Below are positions 1-7,860 of a stretch of DNA of 64,000 nucleotides, piece after piece. Each line of letters begins with the position of its first letter. Within the stretch, counting starts at the first letter, position 1. The DNA comes from Mycolicibacterium stellerae (GTDB lineage Bacteria > Actinomycetota > Actinomycetes > Mycobacteriales > Mycobacteriaceae): NCBI RefSeq assembly GCF_003719305.1, contig NZ_RARC01000022.1:1-64000 (forward strand). The letters are read 5' to 3'. The position numbers and the translations under genes were made by a program. Below the pieces are notes generated by a model that was not told the origin of the DNA, did not search any database, and saw only the letters and a program-made list of their open reading frames with translations.

Positions 1-14
1 CCGCCGCCCCGCCG

Positions 15-42
15 CCCCGCACCGCGAGCCCCGCACCGCGAG
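15..42. repeat. 14-bp tandem repeat, two copies
   Basis: The unit CCCCGCACCGCGAG occurs at 15-28 and again at 29-42, preceded by related CCGCC-rich sequence. It lies upstream of the first gene. Positions 1-102 contain no gene that I can support. Probably simple GC-rich slippage; no function is inferred. Confidence 0.7.
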
Positions 43-102
43 CGAGCGTGTTTGCACCCGACACGCCGCGCTTCGTCGTACAACCGCGCACCCTCGCGGC
101 AG

Positions 103-963
103 ATGAGCGACCGCGTGATGTCTGATGGCGTCGTGACTGACGTTCTCTTCTGCGGCACCGAACTGGCCGCGCGCATCGAGACTGCGGAAGCGCAGCTGAT
201 CGCCGCAGGCTCGGATGCCGCACTTCGGCGAAACCCCGACCTCGCATTCGTCACACCAGTGGCAAGTGGGTTCGCCTGCTTCGGCGAGGAGGGCGCACCG
301 TTCAACAAGGTCGTCGGCCTCGGCTTCGGCGGGGTGCCGGCCGACGACCTCATGGGCGAGATCGAAGGGGCATACGCGGCCCGCGGAGCCCCCACCCAGG
401 TGGAGCTGACCAACCTGGCGAACCCCGAGATCGGTCAGATGCTGACCGGACGTGGTTACCGGCTTGTCGCGTTTGAGAACGTGCTCGGCAGGTCGCTGGA
501 CGCCGCCGCGAGGCCGCGGGTTTTCGAAGGGATTGAAATCCGTGAGTGCGGAGAAGACCAACTCGACGATTGGCTCGAGGTGGTGGTCGACGGGTTCGCC
601 CACCCGGACACTCAAGGAGTCGCCACTCACGAAGACTTTCCCCGCGAGACCGTCGAGCGGGCCGAACGCGATCTCGTTGCGGCAGGCGCGCGGACCTATC
701 TCGCGCTGAGGGGCGGAGTCGTCGCGGGCGGTGGCGGATTGCGGATCACCGACGGGGTCGCGCAGTTGATCGGGGCGGCGACGGCGCCGGAGCATCGCAG
801 GCAGGGTGTGCAGACCGCCCTGCTTTCGACCCGACTTGCTGATGCCGCCGCGGCAGGCTGCGACGTCGCGGTCGTCACCACGGCACCGGGATCGAAGTCT
901 CAGCAGAACGTGCAGAGGCAGGGGTTCCAGCTGCTCTACACGCGGGCAGTGCTCGTCAAGTGA
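103..963 (+). CDS. GNAT family N-acetyltransferase
   Basis: About 286 residues. The C-terminal third has the GNAT acetyl-CoA binding signature (EHRRQGVQTALL, an R/Q-x-x-G-x-A type loop after a beta strand), followed by a typical final strand. The N-terminal half fits a less conserved second GNAT-like fold, so this may be a tandem GNAT with one active half. The acceptor substrate is unknown. In-frame starts exist at TTG 52, ATG 103 and ATG 118. I prefer ATG 103 because the sequence before it is Arg/Ser-rich and unlike a protein N-terminus, but no clear ribosome site decides it. It stands alone, 39 bp before a TetR gene on the same strand. Confidence 0.75.
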   Translation: MSDRVMSDGVVTDVLFCGTELAARIETAEAQLIAAGSDAALRRNPDLAFVTPVASGFACFGEEGAPFNKVVGLGFGGVPADDLMGEIEGAYAARGAPTQVELTNLANPEIGQMLTGRGYRLVAFENVLGRSLDAAARPRVFEGIEIRECGEDQLDDWLEVVVDGFAHPDTQGVATHEDFPRETVERAERDLVAAGARTYLALRGGVVAGGGGLRITDGVAQLIGAATAPEHRRQGVQTALLSTRLADAAAAGCDVAVVTTAPGSKSQQNVQRQGFQLLYTRAVLVK

Positions 964-977
964 TTCGGAATATTCGT

Positions 978-997
978 TACAGAACGGACGTACTGTA
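978..997. promoter_or_regulatory. Inverted repeat before TetR gene (TACAG-N10-CTGTA)
   Basis: TACAG at 978-982 and CTGTA at 993-997 flank a 10-bp spacer and end 5 bp before the TetR-family start at 1003. The position fits an autoregulatory operator. Short arms make this a modest call. Confidence 0.35.
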
Positions 998-1002
998 CTG
1001 AC

Positions 1003-1593
1003 ATGGCGCGTCCCCGGACATTCGATGAAGACGAGGTCGTCGCGGCTGCCCGCGATGAGTTCTGGGAGCGGGGCTATGCCGCAACGTCGGTCGACGATCT
1101 GACGGCCGCCACCGGTCTGGGCAAGGGCAGCCTCTACGGTGCGTTCGGCGACAAGCACAACCTCTACCTGCGGGCGCTCGACGACTACATCTCGTCGTCA
1201 CTCGATGAAGTCCGTGCCAGCCTGCGCACTCCGAAATTGAGCGCCTACGACCGGCTGGCCGGTCACATCCGGGGGCAGGCCAAAGCGCTTGTCGCAGACA
1301 AGGGCAGGCGCGGCTGCTTGATGGCCAAGAGTGCCGCGGAGCTGGGCGCCACCGACGACGCCGTCGAGAAGAAGGTGCAGCGTGCCTACGCGACATGGCG
1401 CGACGAACTGGTGGCCTGCATCGAACAAGCGCAGCGCGACGGGACCGTCGACGTCGAGCAGAACCCTCAGGCTCTGGCGAGCGTGCTTCTCGCCTTCATG
1501 CGCGGCCAGGAGGCCCTGCACAAGGGTGGGGCGAAACCCGCGCAGCTGAAGGCCGCAGCCGACGAGATGGTGTCCCTCATCCCGATCGGCTAG
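1003..1593 (+). CDS. TetR/AcrR family transcriptional regulator
   Basis: 196 residues, normal for the family. The N-terminal helix-turn-helix is clear (residues about 8-55: an FDEDEV helix, then TSVDDLTAATGLGKGSLYGAFGDK, in which the recognition helix ends in the usual LY.AFG pattern). The C-terminal ligand domain (about 60-196) is of the kind often listed as TetR_C. It is a repressor by family; the ligand is unknown. No Shine-Dalgarno is visible in front of ATG 1003, so the mRNA may be leaderless. A palindrome typical of TetR operators sits before the next gene (an SDR 77 bp downstream), which suggests that this protein controls that SDR and probably itself. Confidence 0.85.
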   Translation: MARPRTFDEDEVVAAARDEFWERGYAATSVDDLTAATGLGKGSLYGAFGDKHNLYLRALDDYISSSLDEVRASLRTPKLSAYDRLAGHIRGQAKALVADKGRRGCLMAKSAAELGATDDAVEKKVQRAYATWRDELVACIEQAQRDGTVDVEQNPQALASVLLAFMRGQEALHKGGAKPAQLKAAADEMVSLIPIG

Positions 1594-1633
1594 TGCTGCG
1601 GAATATATCCGCGGACTCTCGTGTCTCCTGTTA

Positions 1634-1649
1634 TTGACCAAATGGTCCA
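1634..1649. promoter_or_regulatory. TetR-type operator TTGACCAAATGGTCCA
   Basis: Near-perfect inverted repeat with core GACCA-AA-TGGTC, lying 20 bp before the SDR start. TTGACCA-N2-TGGTCAA is a recurrent operator form for AcrR/TetR repressors. The TTGACC arm could double as a -35 element, so binding would block transcription. Confidence 0.6.
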
Positions 1650-1669
1650 GAACTGGAAGAGGCACGACA

Positions 1670-2434
1670 ATGGCACTTCTCCTCGAAGGCAGGACGGCAG
1701 TCATCACCGGCGGCAGCACCGGCATCGGATTTGCGACCGCCAAACGATTCATCGACGAGGGCGCACACGTCTTCATCACCGGACGCAGGCAGGCCGAACT
1801 CGAAACAGCGGTAAAGGAACTCGGTGACAACGCCACCGGAGTGCAGGGCGATGTCAGCGATCCCGAGGACGTCGACCGGCTCTATGCCGCCGTCGCAGCG
1901 AGCGGGCGCCGGGTCGACGTGGTGTTCGCCAACGCCGCGATCCTCGAGGCCGCACCCCTCGGCGAGATCACCGAGGAACAACTGGACGACCAACTCGGCG
2001 TCGACTTCAAGGGCGTCGTGTTCACGGTGCAGAAGGCCCTTCCTCTGCTGAACGACGGCGGCTCGATCATCCTCAACGCGTCGACCACGGCGGCCCGGGC
2101 GGCTGACGGCATCAGTGTCTACGGGGGGATCAAGGCGGCGATCCGTTCGTTCGCCAGGACGTGGGCAAGTGAGTTGCGGGATCGCAAGATTCGCGTCAAC
2201 TCCGTCAGCCCCGGCGCCACCGATACGCCAGGTATCGCCGTGTTGGCGAGCATGCTGTTTCCAGGGCCGAACGCAGAAGAGCAGTTCGAGAACTACCAGC
2301 GCAGCATCGTTCCGATGGGGCGCTACGGGACGCCGGAAGAGGTGGCGAACGCCGCGCTGTTCCTCGCGTCGGATCTGAGCAGTTTCACCACCGGTGCCGA
2401 CATCCCGGTCGACGGCGGCATCAACCAGATCTGA
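1670..2434 (+). CDS. Short-chain dehydrogenase/reductase (SDR)
   Basis: 254 residues, a classical SDR. The cofactor motif TGGSTGIG is near residue 13, NAA is in place of NNAG, the catalytic Ser is in LNAS and the catalytic pair is YGGIK. The C-terminal region ends with the common PVDGGINQI form, seen in SDRs that use NADPH or NADH on ketones or alcohols; the substrate cannot be predicted. ATG 1670 is chosen because AGAGG lies 8 bases before it and it starts the conserved LEGRTAVITGG strand. It follows a TetR gene and a strong TetR-type palindrome, so the pair is likely an inducible detoxification unit. Confidence 0.85.
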   Translation: MALLLEGRTAVITGGSTGIGFATAKRFIDEGAHVFITGRRQAELETAVKELGDNATGVQGDVSDPEDVDRLYAAVAASGRRVDVVFANAAILEAAPLGEITEEQLDDQLGVDFKGVVFTVQKALPLLNDGGSIILNASTTAARAADGISVYGGIKAAIRSFARTWASELRDRKIRVNSVSPGATDTPGIAVLASMLFPGPNAEEQFENYQRSIVPMGRYGTPEEVANAALFLASDLSSFTTGADIPVDGGINQI

Positions 2435-2465
2435 ACATTCAATCGCGTGAGCGGTGCGAGGGGGA

Positions 2466-2969
2466 CTAGTAGAGCAGCTTGCGGTAGTTTTCCTCGCTGT
2501 AGTACTTCTCCAGTTCGTCGAGGCTCATATCCTGCTTGATCGCCTTGGCGAGCTGCGCAACGCTGGGCACCGCGGTCGGGTCCCAGCTATCCGGGTTCCA
2601 TGCGTCGGACCGCAGAAATGCCTTGGCGCAGTGGAAGAACACCTCTTCGACGTCGATCTCCAAAGCCAGGATGGGCCGCTTGGCCTGCACGGCCATCTCG
2701 TCGAAGTAGTCGGCGCCGGCGAGGATGCGCGCCGATCCGTTGATTCGCAGGGTGTCGCCACGGCCCGGAATCAGGAACAGCGTGCCCACGTGCGGGCGCT
2801 GCAGCACGTTGAGGTAGCCGTCGACTCGCTTGTTGCCCGGCCGCTCCGGAATGGCGATCGTGGTGTCGTCGATGATGTGCACGAAGCCGGGCGGATCACC
2901 TTTCGGGGACACGTCGACGCGGCCCTGCGCGTCGGTCGTCGCAACGAAACCCAGCGGTGAGTGCGCCAA
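2466..2969 (-). CDS. FMN-dependent PPOX-type flavoprotein (pyridoxamine-phosphate-oxidase fold), start unclear
   Basis: 167 residues from TTG 2969. The split-barrel flavin fold is recognisable from SPKGDPPGF, the IAIPERPGNKRVDGYLN strand pair and the GTLFLIPGRGDTLRINGSA core. This matches the MSMEG_1061-like FMN protein family (TIGR04025) as I remember it; such proteins are F420/FMN redox enzymes of unknown substrate. The same frame stays open and conserved-looking upstream (IDGLREIVGHPNDYVASKVG and on) back to a TGA at 3102-3104, but has no ATG, GTG or TTG between 3101 and 2970. Either a non-standard start is used, or the N-terminus was damaged by a frameshift (a GTG at 3073 lies in another frame). 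AGGA sits 5 bases before the TTG. Divergent from glgP. Confidence 0.65.
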   Translation of the reverse strand: MAHSPLGFVATTDAQGRVDVSPKGDPPGFVHIIDDTTIAIPERPGNKRVDGYLNVLQRPHVGTLFLIPGRGDTLRINGSARILAGADYFDEMAVQAKRPILALEIDVEEVFFHCAKAFLRSDAWNPDSWDPTAVPSVAQLAKAIKQDMSLDELEKYYSEENYRKLLY

Positions 2970-3138
2970 CCAGTCCTGATGCGCGGCGGAGAGCCGCTTG
3001 CCGACCTTGCTCGCGACATAGTCGTTGGGGTGCCCGACGATCTCCCGCAGGCCGTCGATGCTGGTGACTTCACGGCGCGTTACATCATGCTCGCCTGGAG
3101 TTCATTTGCACGACGTCATTAAATGGCACGCTGCGCCG

Positions 3139-5646
3139 ATGACAGACCTTCTCCGTCCACCCGCCGCCACCCCAACCGATACGAACGAACGCAGCCGTAC
3201 CGGCCTGTCCGCCGAGGCGTTGCGACGCGGAATCGTCGACCACCTGCGCTACTCGGTGGGCCGGCCCGCCGCTGCGCTGCGCCCGGAGCATTTCTATCGG
3301 GCGACCGCGCTGGCCGTTCGCGACCGCATGCAGGACAACCGAGTGGCCTCGACGCAGACGTCCCTCGACCTTGGCAGGAAGGTCACCTGCTATCTGTCGG
3401 CTGAGTTCTTGATGGGGCCTCAGCTGGGCAGCAACGTGCTCAACCTCGGGATAGAGGACGCGGCCCGCGCCGCACTCGAGGGGCTCGGCGTCGGCTACGA
3501 CGAAGTGCTGGCATGCGAGGAGGAACCGGGCCTGGGCAACGGCGGCCTAGGCCGCCTCGCGGCCTGCTATCTGGACTCGCTGGCCACGCTAGAGCGACCG
3601 ACCATCGGTTACGGGATCCGCTATGAATTCGGCATCTTCGACCAAGAGATTCACGACGGCTGGCAGGTCGAAAAGACCGACAACTGGCTGGCCAACGGTA
3701 ACCCGTGGGAAATCGCCAAACCCGACGTGCATTACCCGGTCAATTGGGGCGGGCACACGGAGTTCTACAGCGACGACGCGGGCAATCAACGCGTCCGATG
3801 GATCCCGGGCCGCGTCATCGAGGGCGTCGCCTACGACACACCGATACAGGGCTACGGCGTGAACACGTGCAACGTCCTGACGCTGTGGAGCGCGCGGGCC
3901 GTTCAGTCGTTTGCGCTGGACGCGTTCAACACCGGCGACTACTACAAGGCCGTCGAGGAAGAGGTCACCTCCGAGACGGTGACCAAGGTGCTCTATCCAA
4001 ACGACGAACTAGAGGCGGGCAAGCACCTTCGGCTGCTGCAGCAGTACTTCTTCGTATCGTGCTCGCTGCAGCACGTGTTGCACATCATGGACGACCTTGC
4101 CGACGCCTCGGTGCACGACCTGCCTGAGCGATTCGCATTGCAGCTCAACGACACCCATCCCTCGATCGGCGTCGCTGAGCTCATGCGGCTGCTCGTCGAC
4201 GAACGACGGCTCGACTGGAACGACGCCTGGGCGATCACGGTGGCGACCTTCGGCTACACCAACCACACACTGCTGCCCGAGGCGTTGGAGAAGTGGCCAC
4301 TCGGCATGTTCGGCGCGTGCCTGCCCCGCCATCTCGAGATCATCTATGAGATCAACAGCCGGTTCCTCGATGAGGTCAGGGCGAAGTTTCCCGGCGATGA
4401 GGACCGGGTTCGGCGGATGTCGATCATCGGCGAAGAGGGCGGCAAGAGCGTCAAGATGGCGTATCTAGCCACCGTCGGCAGCCACGCGATCAATGGCGTC
4501 GCCGCGTTGCACTCAGAACTGCTCAAGGACAGCGTCCTCAAGGACTTCTTCGAGATGTGGCCGGAGCGGTTCTCCAACAAGACCAACGGGGTGACGCCGC
4601 GTCGCTTCCTCGCGCTGTCCAACCCCGGCCTGCGCGGGCTGCTCGACCGCACAATCGGGGACGGTTGGCTGACCCACCTCGATCGGTTACGCGGCCTGGA
4701 GTCGTTCATCGAAGACCCGGCGTTCCGTCAGCAGTGGCGAGACGTCAAGCGTGCCAACAAAGCTCGGTTGGCCGATTTCGTGAGAGCATCAACGGGTGTC
4801 GAACTCGACCCGACCTGGATGTTCGACATTCAGGTCAAGCGGATCCACGAGTACAAGCGCCAGCACCTGAACGTGCTCAACATCGTCACGCAGTATTTGC
4901 GGTTGAAGCAGAATCCGCGCCTCGAACTCGCCCCGCGCGCGTTCATCTTCGGCGGTAAGGCGGCGCCCGGTTACTTCCTGGCCAAGCGGATCATCAAGCT
5001 GATCAACGCCGTTGGCGACATGATCAACTTCGATCCCGACGTCAACCGGTTCATGAAGGTCGCGTTCGTGCCGAACTTCAACGTGCAGAACGCGCACCTG
5101 ATCTATCCGGCGGCCAATCTGTCGGAGCAGATCTCGACCGCGGGCAAGGAGGCCTCCGGTACGGGCAACATGAAGTTCATGATGAACGGCGCGCTGACCA
5201 TCGGCACGTTGGACGGCGCGAACGTCGAGATCCGCGAAGAGGCGGGAGCGGAGAACTTCTTCCTGTTCGGTTTGACCGAAGACCAGGTGCAGCAGATCAA
5301 GCGCGACGGGTATCGCCCGGCGGATCACATCGCAGCCAACGCCGAACTCGCCTCGGTGCTCGATCTCATTGCCGGAGGACACTTCTCGCACGGCGACACC
5401 GAGGTGTTCCGCCCGCTGGTCGACAACCTGCGCTACGACGACCCGTTCCTGGTGCTGGCGGACTATGCGTCTTACGTCGAGTGTCAGGATCGGGTGAGTG
5501 CGGCCTGGCAAGACAGAGACGCGTGGTCGCGGATGTCGATTCTGAACACCGCACGCAGCGGCAAGTTCTCCTCGGACCGGGCGATCGCGGAGTACTGCGA
5601 CGAGATCTGGAACGTAAGCCCAGTCACCGTCAAAGTGGAGCGATGA
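3139..5646 (+). CDS. glgP: Glycogen/maltodextrin phosphorylase
   Basis: 835 residues, full length for a GT35 phosphorylase. It releases glucose-1-phosphate from alpha-1,4 glucans with phosphate, using pyridoxal phosphate. The PLP lysine is K679 in the EASGTGNMKF signature; other conserved blocks are SAEFLMGPQLGSN, GNGGLGRLAACYLDSLAT, QLNDTHPS, NKTNGVTPRR and VKRIHEYKRQ. Cytosolic. ATG 3139 is chosen because the conserved protein begins soon after it; the frame extends upstream to 3025 but that part overlaps the divergent gene. It ends 12 bp before a convergent secreted-protein gene. No other glycogen gene is next to it. Confidence 0.96.
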   Translation: MTDLLRPPAATPTDTNERSRTGLSAEALRRGIVDHLRYSVGRPAAALRPEHFYRATALAVRDRMQDNRVASTQTSLDLGRKVTCYLSAEFLMGPQLGSNVLNLGIEDAARAALEGLGVGYDEVLACEEEPGLGNGGLGRLAACYLDSLATLERPTIGYGIRYEFGIFDQEIHDGWQVEKTDNWLANGNPWEIAKPDVHYPVNWGGHTEFYSDDAGNQRVRWIPGRVIEGVAYDTPIQGYGVNTCNVLTLWSARAVQSFALDAFNTGDYYKAVEEEVTSETVTKVLYPNDELEAGKHLRLLQQYFFVSCSLQHVLHIMDDLADASVHDLPERFALQLNDTHPSIGVAELMRLLVDERRLDWNDAWAITVATFGYTNHTLLPEALEKWPLGMFGACLPRHLEIIYEINSRFLDEVRAKFPGDEDRVRRMSIIGEEGGKSVKMAYLATVGSHAINGVAALHSELLKDSVLKDFFEMWPERFSNKTNGVTPRRFLALSNPGLRGLLDRTIGDGWLTHLDRLRGLESFIEDPAFRQQWRDVKRANKARLADFVRASTGVELDPTWMFDIQVKRIHEYKRQHLNVLNIVTQYLRLKQNPRLELAPRAFIFGGKAAPGYFLAKRIIKLINAVGDMINFDPDVNRFMKVAFVPNFNVQNAHLIYPAANLSEQISTAGKEASGTGNMKFMMNGALTIGTLDGANVEIREEAGAENFFLFGLTEDQVQQIKRDGYRPADHIAANAELASVLDLIAGGHFSHGDTEVFRPLVDNLRYDDPFLVLADYASYVECQDRVSAAWQDRDAWSRMSILNTARSGKFSSDRAIAEYCDEIWNVSPVTVKVER

Positions 5647-5658
5647 ACCTCTCGCCCG

Positions 5659-6171
5659 TCAGAGAGGCTCGCAGGTCGGGTTCAGCTCCGAGTAGTGCAC
5701 CGCGGGCATGCCGTCCACGGTCACGAAATCGGTTCCGGGAGACCATGTTGTGCCCGGGTTGATCCACGGCGGCGCACCCTTGGGATAGGCGATCGTCAGG
5801 TCGGAGTAGAACTTGACGCCCTGTGGGCACGCGGCAGTCGGCGATGTCACCGGGTTCCACGCGTGCACGACAATGGGGTTCACCAGGGTGGCGCCCTGCG
5901 CGCAGTTCGGCTGGCACTCGACCGAGCTGTCGGTGCCGGTACCGCGCGCACCGTCGGAGCCCCACGCGCTCCACGTCATGTCCTGCATGACGCCGGTCTT
6001 GTCGCAGTTGTATGCGAAGGATGCCGGTCGTTGCACCGGAGGCTGGCTAGGGTCGTAGCACTTGCCGATCGCGTAGATCGTGGTGTCGGGCTCTGCTGGA
6101 TCCGCCGACGCGGCCGCGGAGAAGCCGAAACAGGCGACCAGACACGCAGCCACCGCGAATATGCGAATCAT
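5659..6171 (-). CDS. Secreted protein with six cysteines, function unknown
   Basis: 170 residues. A Sec signal peptide covers about residues 1-23: MIRIF, a hydrophobic core and an ASA|DP cleavage site. The mature chain has six cysteines (in KCYDP, YNCD, ECQPNC, ACPQ and PTCEPL), an even number that fits three disulfides in an exported protein. No catalytic motif is seen. Convergent with glgP; the 3' ends are 12 bp apart. The next gene upstream on this strand, menE, ends 14 bp before this start, so the two could be co-transcribed. I do not recognise a family beyond mycobacterial hypothetical exported proteins. Confidence 0.75.
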   Translation of the reverse strand: MIRIFAVAACLVACFGFSAAASADPAEPDTTIYAIGKCYDPSQPPVQRPASFAYNCDKTGVMQDMTWSAWGSDGARGTGTDSSVECQPNCAQGATLVNPIVVHAWNPVTSPTAACPQGVKFYSDLTIAYPKGAPPWINPGTTWSPGTDFVTVDGMPAVHYSELNPTCEPL

Positions 6172-6185
6172 CTGCGGATGTTAGC

Positions 6186-7310
6186 TCAATCGGCGAAGAG
6201 GGCGGCGAGTCGCCTCCGGTCCACCTTGCCGATACCGCGTCGCGGCAGCTCATCGACGATGTGCACCTGGCGCGGTGCGGCGGTCGGAGCCAGCGTCGTC
6301 TTCACGTGGGTCCGCAATTCGGACAGTGTCGGAGCCGGGTAACCGTCGACCGCCACCACGGCGGCAACCACCCGCTGACCCAAACTGTCGTCGGGGACGC
6401 CGAAAACCGCGCAGTCGGCGACCCGCGGATGCGACGCCAGCGCGGTCTCGACGAGGTGCGGAAAGACAGTCAGGCCGCCGGTGCTGATCGCGTCGTCGGT
6501 CCGACCGAGAACTCGGAGGATCCCCGAATCATCAAGGGCGCCAATGTCGTCGGTCACATACCAGCCTGGCTCTGCGAACGGGTCCGGATCCGGCGGATTT
6601 CGATACCCCTTTGCGAGGGTGGCGCCGCCGAGGGCGATACGGCCGTCAGGATCGATACGTACCCGCACTCCGTCCAGAGGAACGCCGTCGTACACGCATC
6701 CGCCAGCCGTCTCGCTCATACCGTATGTCCGCAACACCGAAAGTCCGGCCGCCGCAGCCCTTTCCGCAATACGTCCGGGCATCGGTCCGCCGCCGATCAA
6801 GATCGCATCCAGTTCGGCGAGTGCAGCGGATGCCGACGGATCGGCCAACGCCTTGTCCAATTGCGAAGCCACCATCGACGCGTAGCGACGGCCCGACCCC
6901 ATCGCCGAGACCGCCGCGGGCAGCTCGGACGCGTCGAACCGTGCAGAGACTGCGACGGGCGCGCGGCCCGCGACCACACTGCGCACCAGCACCTGCAGAC
7001 CCGCGATGTGATGGGCCGGCAACGCGAGCAGCCATCGCCCAGGGCCGCCGAGCCGCCGGTGCGTGGCATCCGCGCTGGCGGTCAGTGCCGCGGCTGTCAG
7101 CATCGCTCCTTTCGGCGTGCCCGTCGTTCCCGACGTCGACACCACGACTGCGACGTCGTCGTCGATATCCTCGCCGGCCCTCAATGACGTTGTCAGCAAA
7201 CGGGTTTGATGTTCGTCGTCGGCGGGCACGGGAAGCATCGCCGGTTCGCGGCCGGCCAACACCGCCTCCACAGTGGTCAGCACCGACAGCGCCGACGGTC
7301 CAGACGGCAC
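6186..7310 (-). CDS. menE: o-Succinylbenzoate-CoA ligase (menaquinone synthesis)
   Basis: 374 residues from GTG 7310. An ANL superfamily ligase that activates o-succinylbenzoate to its CoA thioester with ATP before ring closure by MenB. The P-loop STSGTTGTPKG, the YGMSETAGG aryl/AMP motif, the hinge region (TDDIGALDDSG, then LGRTDD) and the C-terminal catalytic lysine in GIGKVDRRRL are all present. It is short for an ANL enzyme but normal for actinobacterial MenE, which lacks part of the N-domain. Alternative GTG 7373 lies inside the upstream DUF3349 gene, giving a 43-bp overlap; GTG 7310 starts 20 bp after that gene ends. Cytosolic; same cluster as menB, menC and menD. Confidence 0.9.
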   Translation of the reverse strand: MPSGPSALSVLTTVEAVLAGREPAMLPVPADDEHQTRLLTTSLRAGEDIDDDVAVVVSTSGTTGTPKGAMLTAAALTASADATHRRLGGPGRWLLALPAHHIAGLQVLVRSVVAGRAPVAVSARFDASELPAAVSAMGSGRRYASMVASQLDKALADPSASAALAELDAILIGGGPMPGRIAERAAAAGLSVLRTYGMSETAGGCVYDGVPLDGVRVRIDPDGRIALGGATLAKGYRNPPDPDPFAEPGWYVTDDIGALDDSGILRVLGRTDDAISTGGLTVFPHLVETALASHPRVADCAVFGVPDDSLGQRVVAAVVAVDGYPAPTLSELRTHVKTTLAPTAAPRQVHIVDELPRRGIGKVDRRRLAALFAD

Positions 7311-7330
7311 GGGGACGGGGCGGAGGGCGG

Positions 7331-7633
7331 CTATTCCGTCTCCTCGGCGTCTCGCGCGTCGTCGAGCGGCCACCCGTGAGCGGCCAGGCGGGCACGCACC
7401 CGTTCGACGTCATCCGGCTTGGGCAGTTCATCGGTGAACTGGGTGATCAGCACGCCGATGTCGACGTGGTCGAACTCGCCGCGGGTCAGTAATCCCTCTG
7501 CGACGGCCTTGACCTCATCGTCGGTGAGCCGCTGCTTCATCAACGCGAACAGCGGCACCCGATCCGGGCCGGGCACCCCCTCGGGATATCCGGAGGTAAT
7601 CCAGTTCACGATCTTGGCGAGAAAATTGTTCAC
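7331..7633 (-). CDS. DUF3349 family protein (Rv0543c-like)
   Basis: 100 residues, acidic and helical, carrying the DUF3349 signatures GYPEGVP near residue 13 and a GWPL C-terminus. Structures of the M. tuberculosis homologue are known but its function is not. GTG 7633 is preceded by a strong GGAGGGGAG ribosome site. A paralogue of the same length lies at 9439-9741 on the other side of pitA. The start codon is embedded in the palindrome GTTCACTGTGAAC. Probably co-transcribed with menE, which begins about 20 bp downstream. Confidence 0.88.
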   Translation of the reverse strand: MNNFLAKIVNWITSGYPEGVPGPDRVPLFALMKQRLTDDEVKAVAEGLLTRGEFDHVDIGVLITQFTDELPKPDDVERVRARLAAHGWPLDDARDAEETE

Positions 7634-7640
7634 TGTGAAC
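7628..7640. promoter_or_regulatory. Palindrome GTTCAC-T-GTGAAC over a start codon
   Basis: Perfect 6+1+6 inverted repeat at 7628-7640 that contains the GTG start of the DUF3349 gene (7633). GTTCAC/GTGAAC is the half-site of PHO-box-like elements bound by PhoB/PhoP/RegX3-type response regulators. Together with the repeats at 7750-7767 it may link this divergent region to phosphate control. Inference only. Confidence 0.4.
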
Positions 7641-7749
7641 TCCCCTCCGGGCGGCGGCCGACGGCCCTTCATCCACGAGCACGATAGTAAATCCGCAGTC
7701 TTGGCGATGCCGGGCCGCCGTGGCACACGAACGCCCCCGAGACACTACG

Positions 7750-7767
7750 TGAACAGTGAATGAACAG
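7750..7767. promoter_or_regulatory. Direct repeat TGAACAG, 11-bp period, upstream of pitA
   Basis: TGAACAG occurs at 7750-7756 and 7761-7767, exactly 11 bp apart, within GTGAACAGTGAATGAACAG. An 11-bp period of GTGAAC-like units is the layout of actinobacterial PHO boxes. It lies 94 bp before the pitA start in the divergent region shared with the DUF3349 gene. Confidence 0.4.
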
Positions 7768-7860
7768 ATCGCCAGATTCGGCAAAGCGCCTGCTCGGAGG
7801 GCTCTCTTAGGGTGGCTAGCGGCTGGCCAAATCCGTTGAGAATCCCTCAGAATTGGCGCC

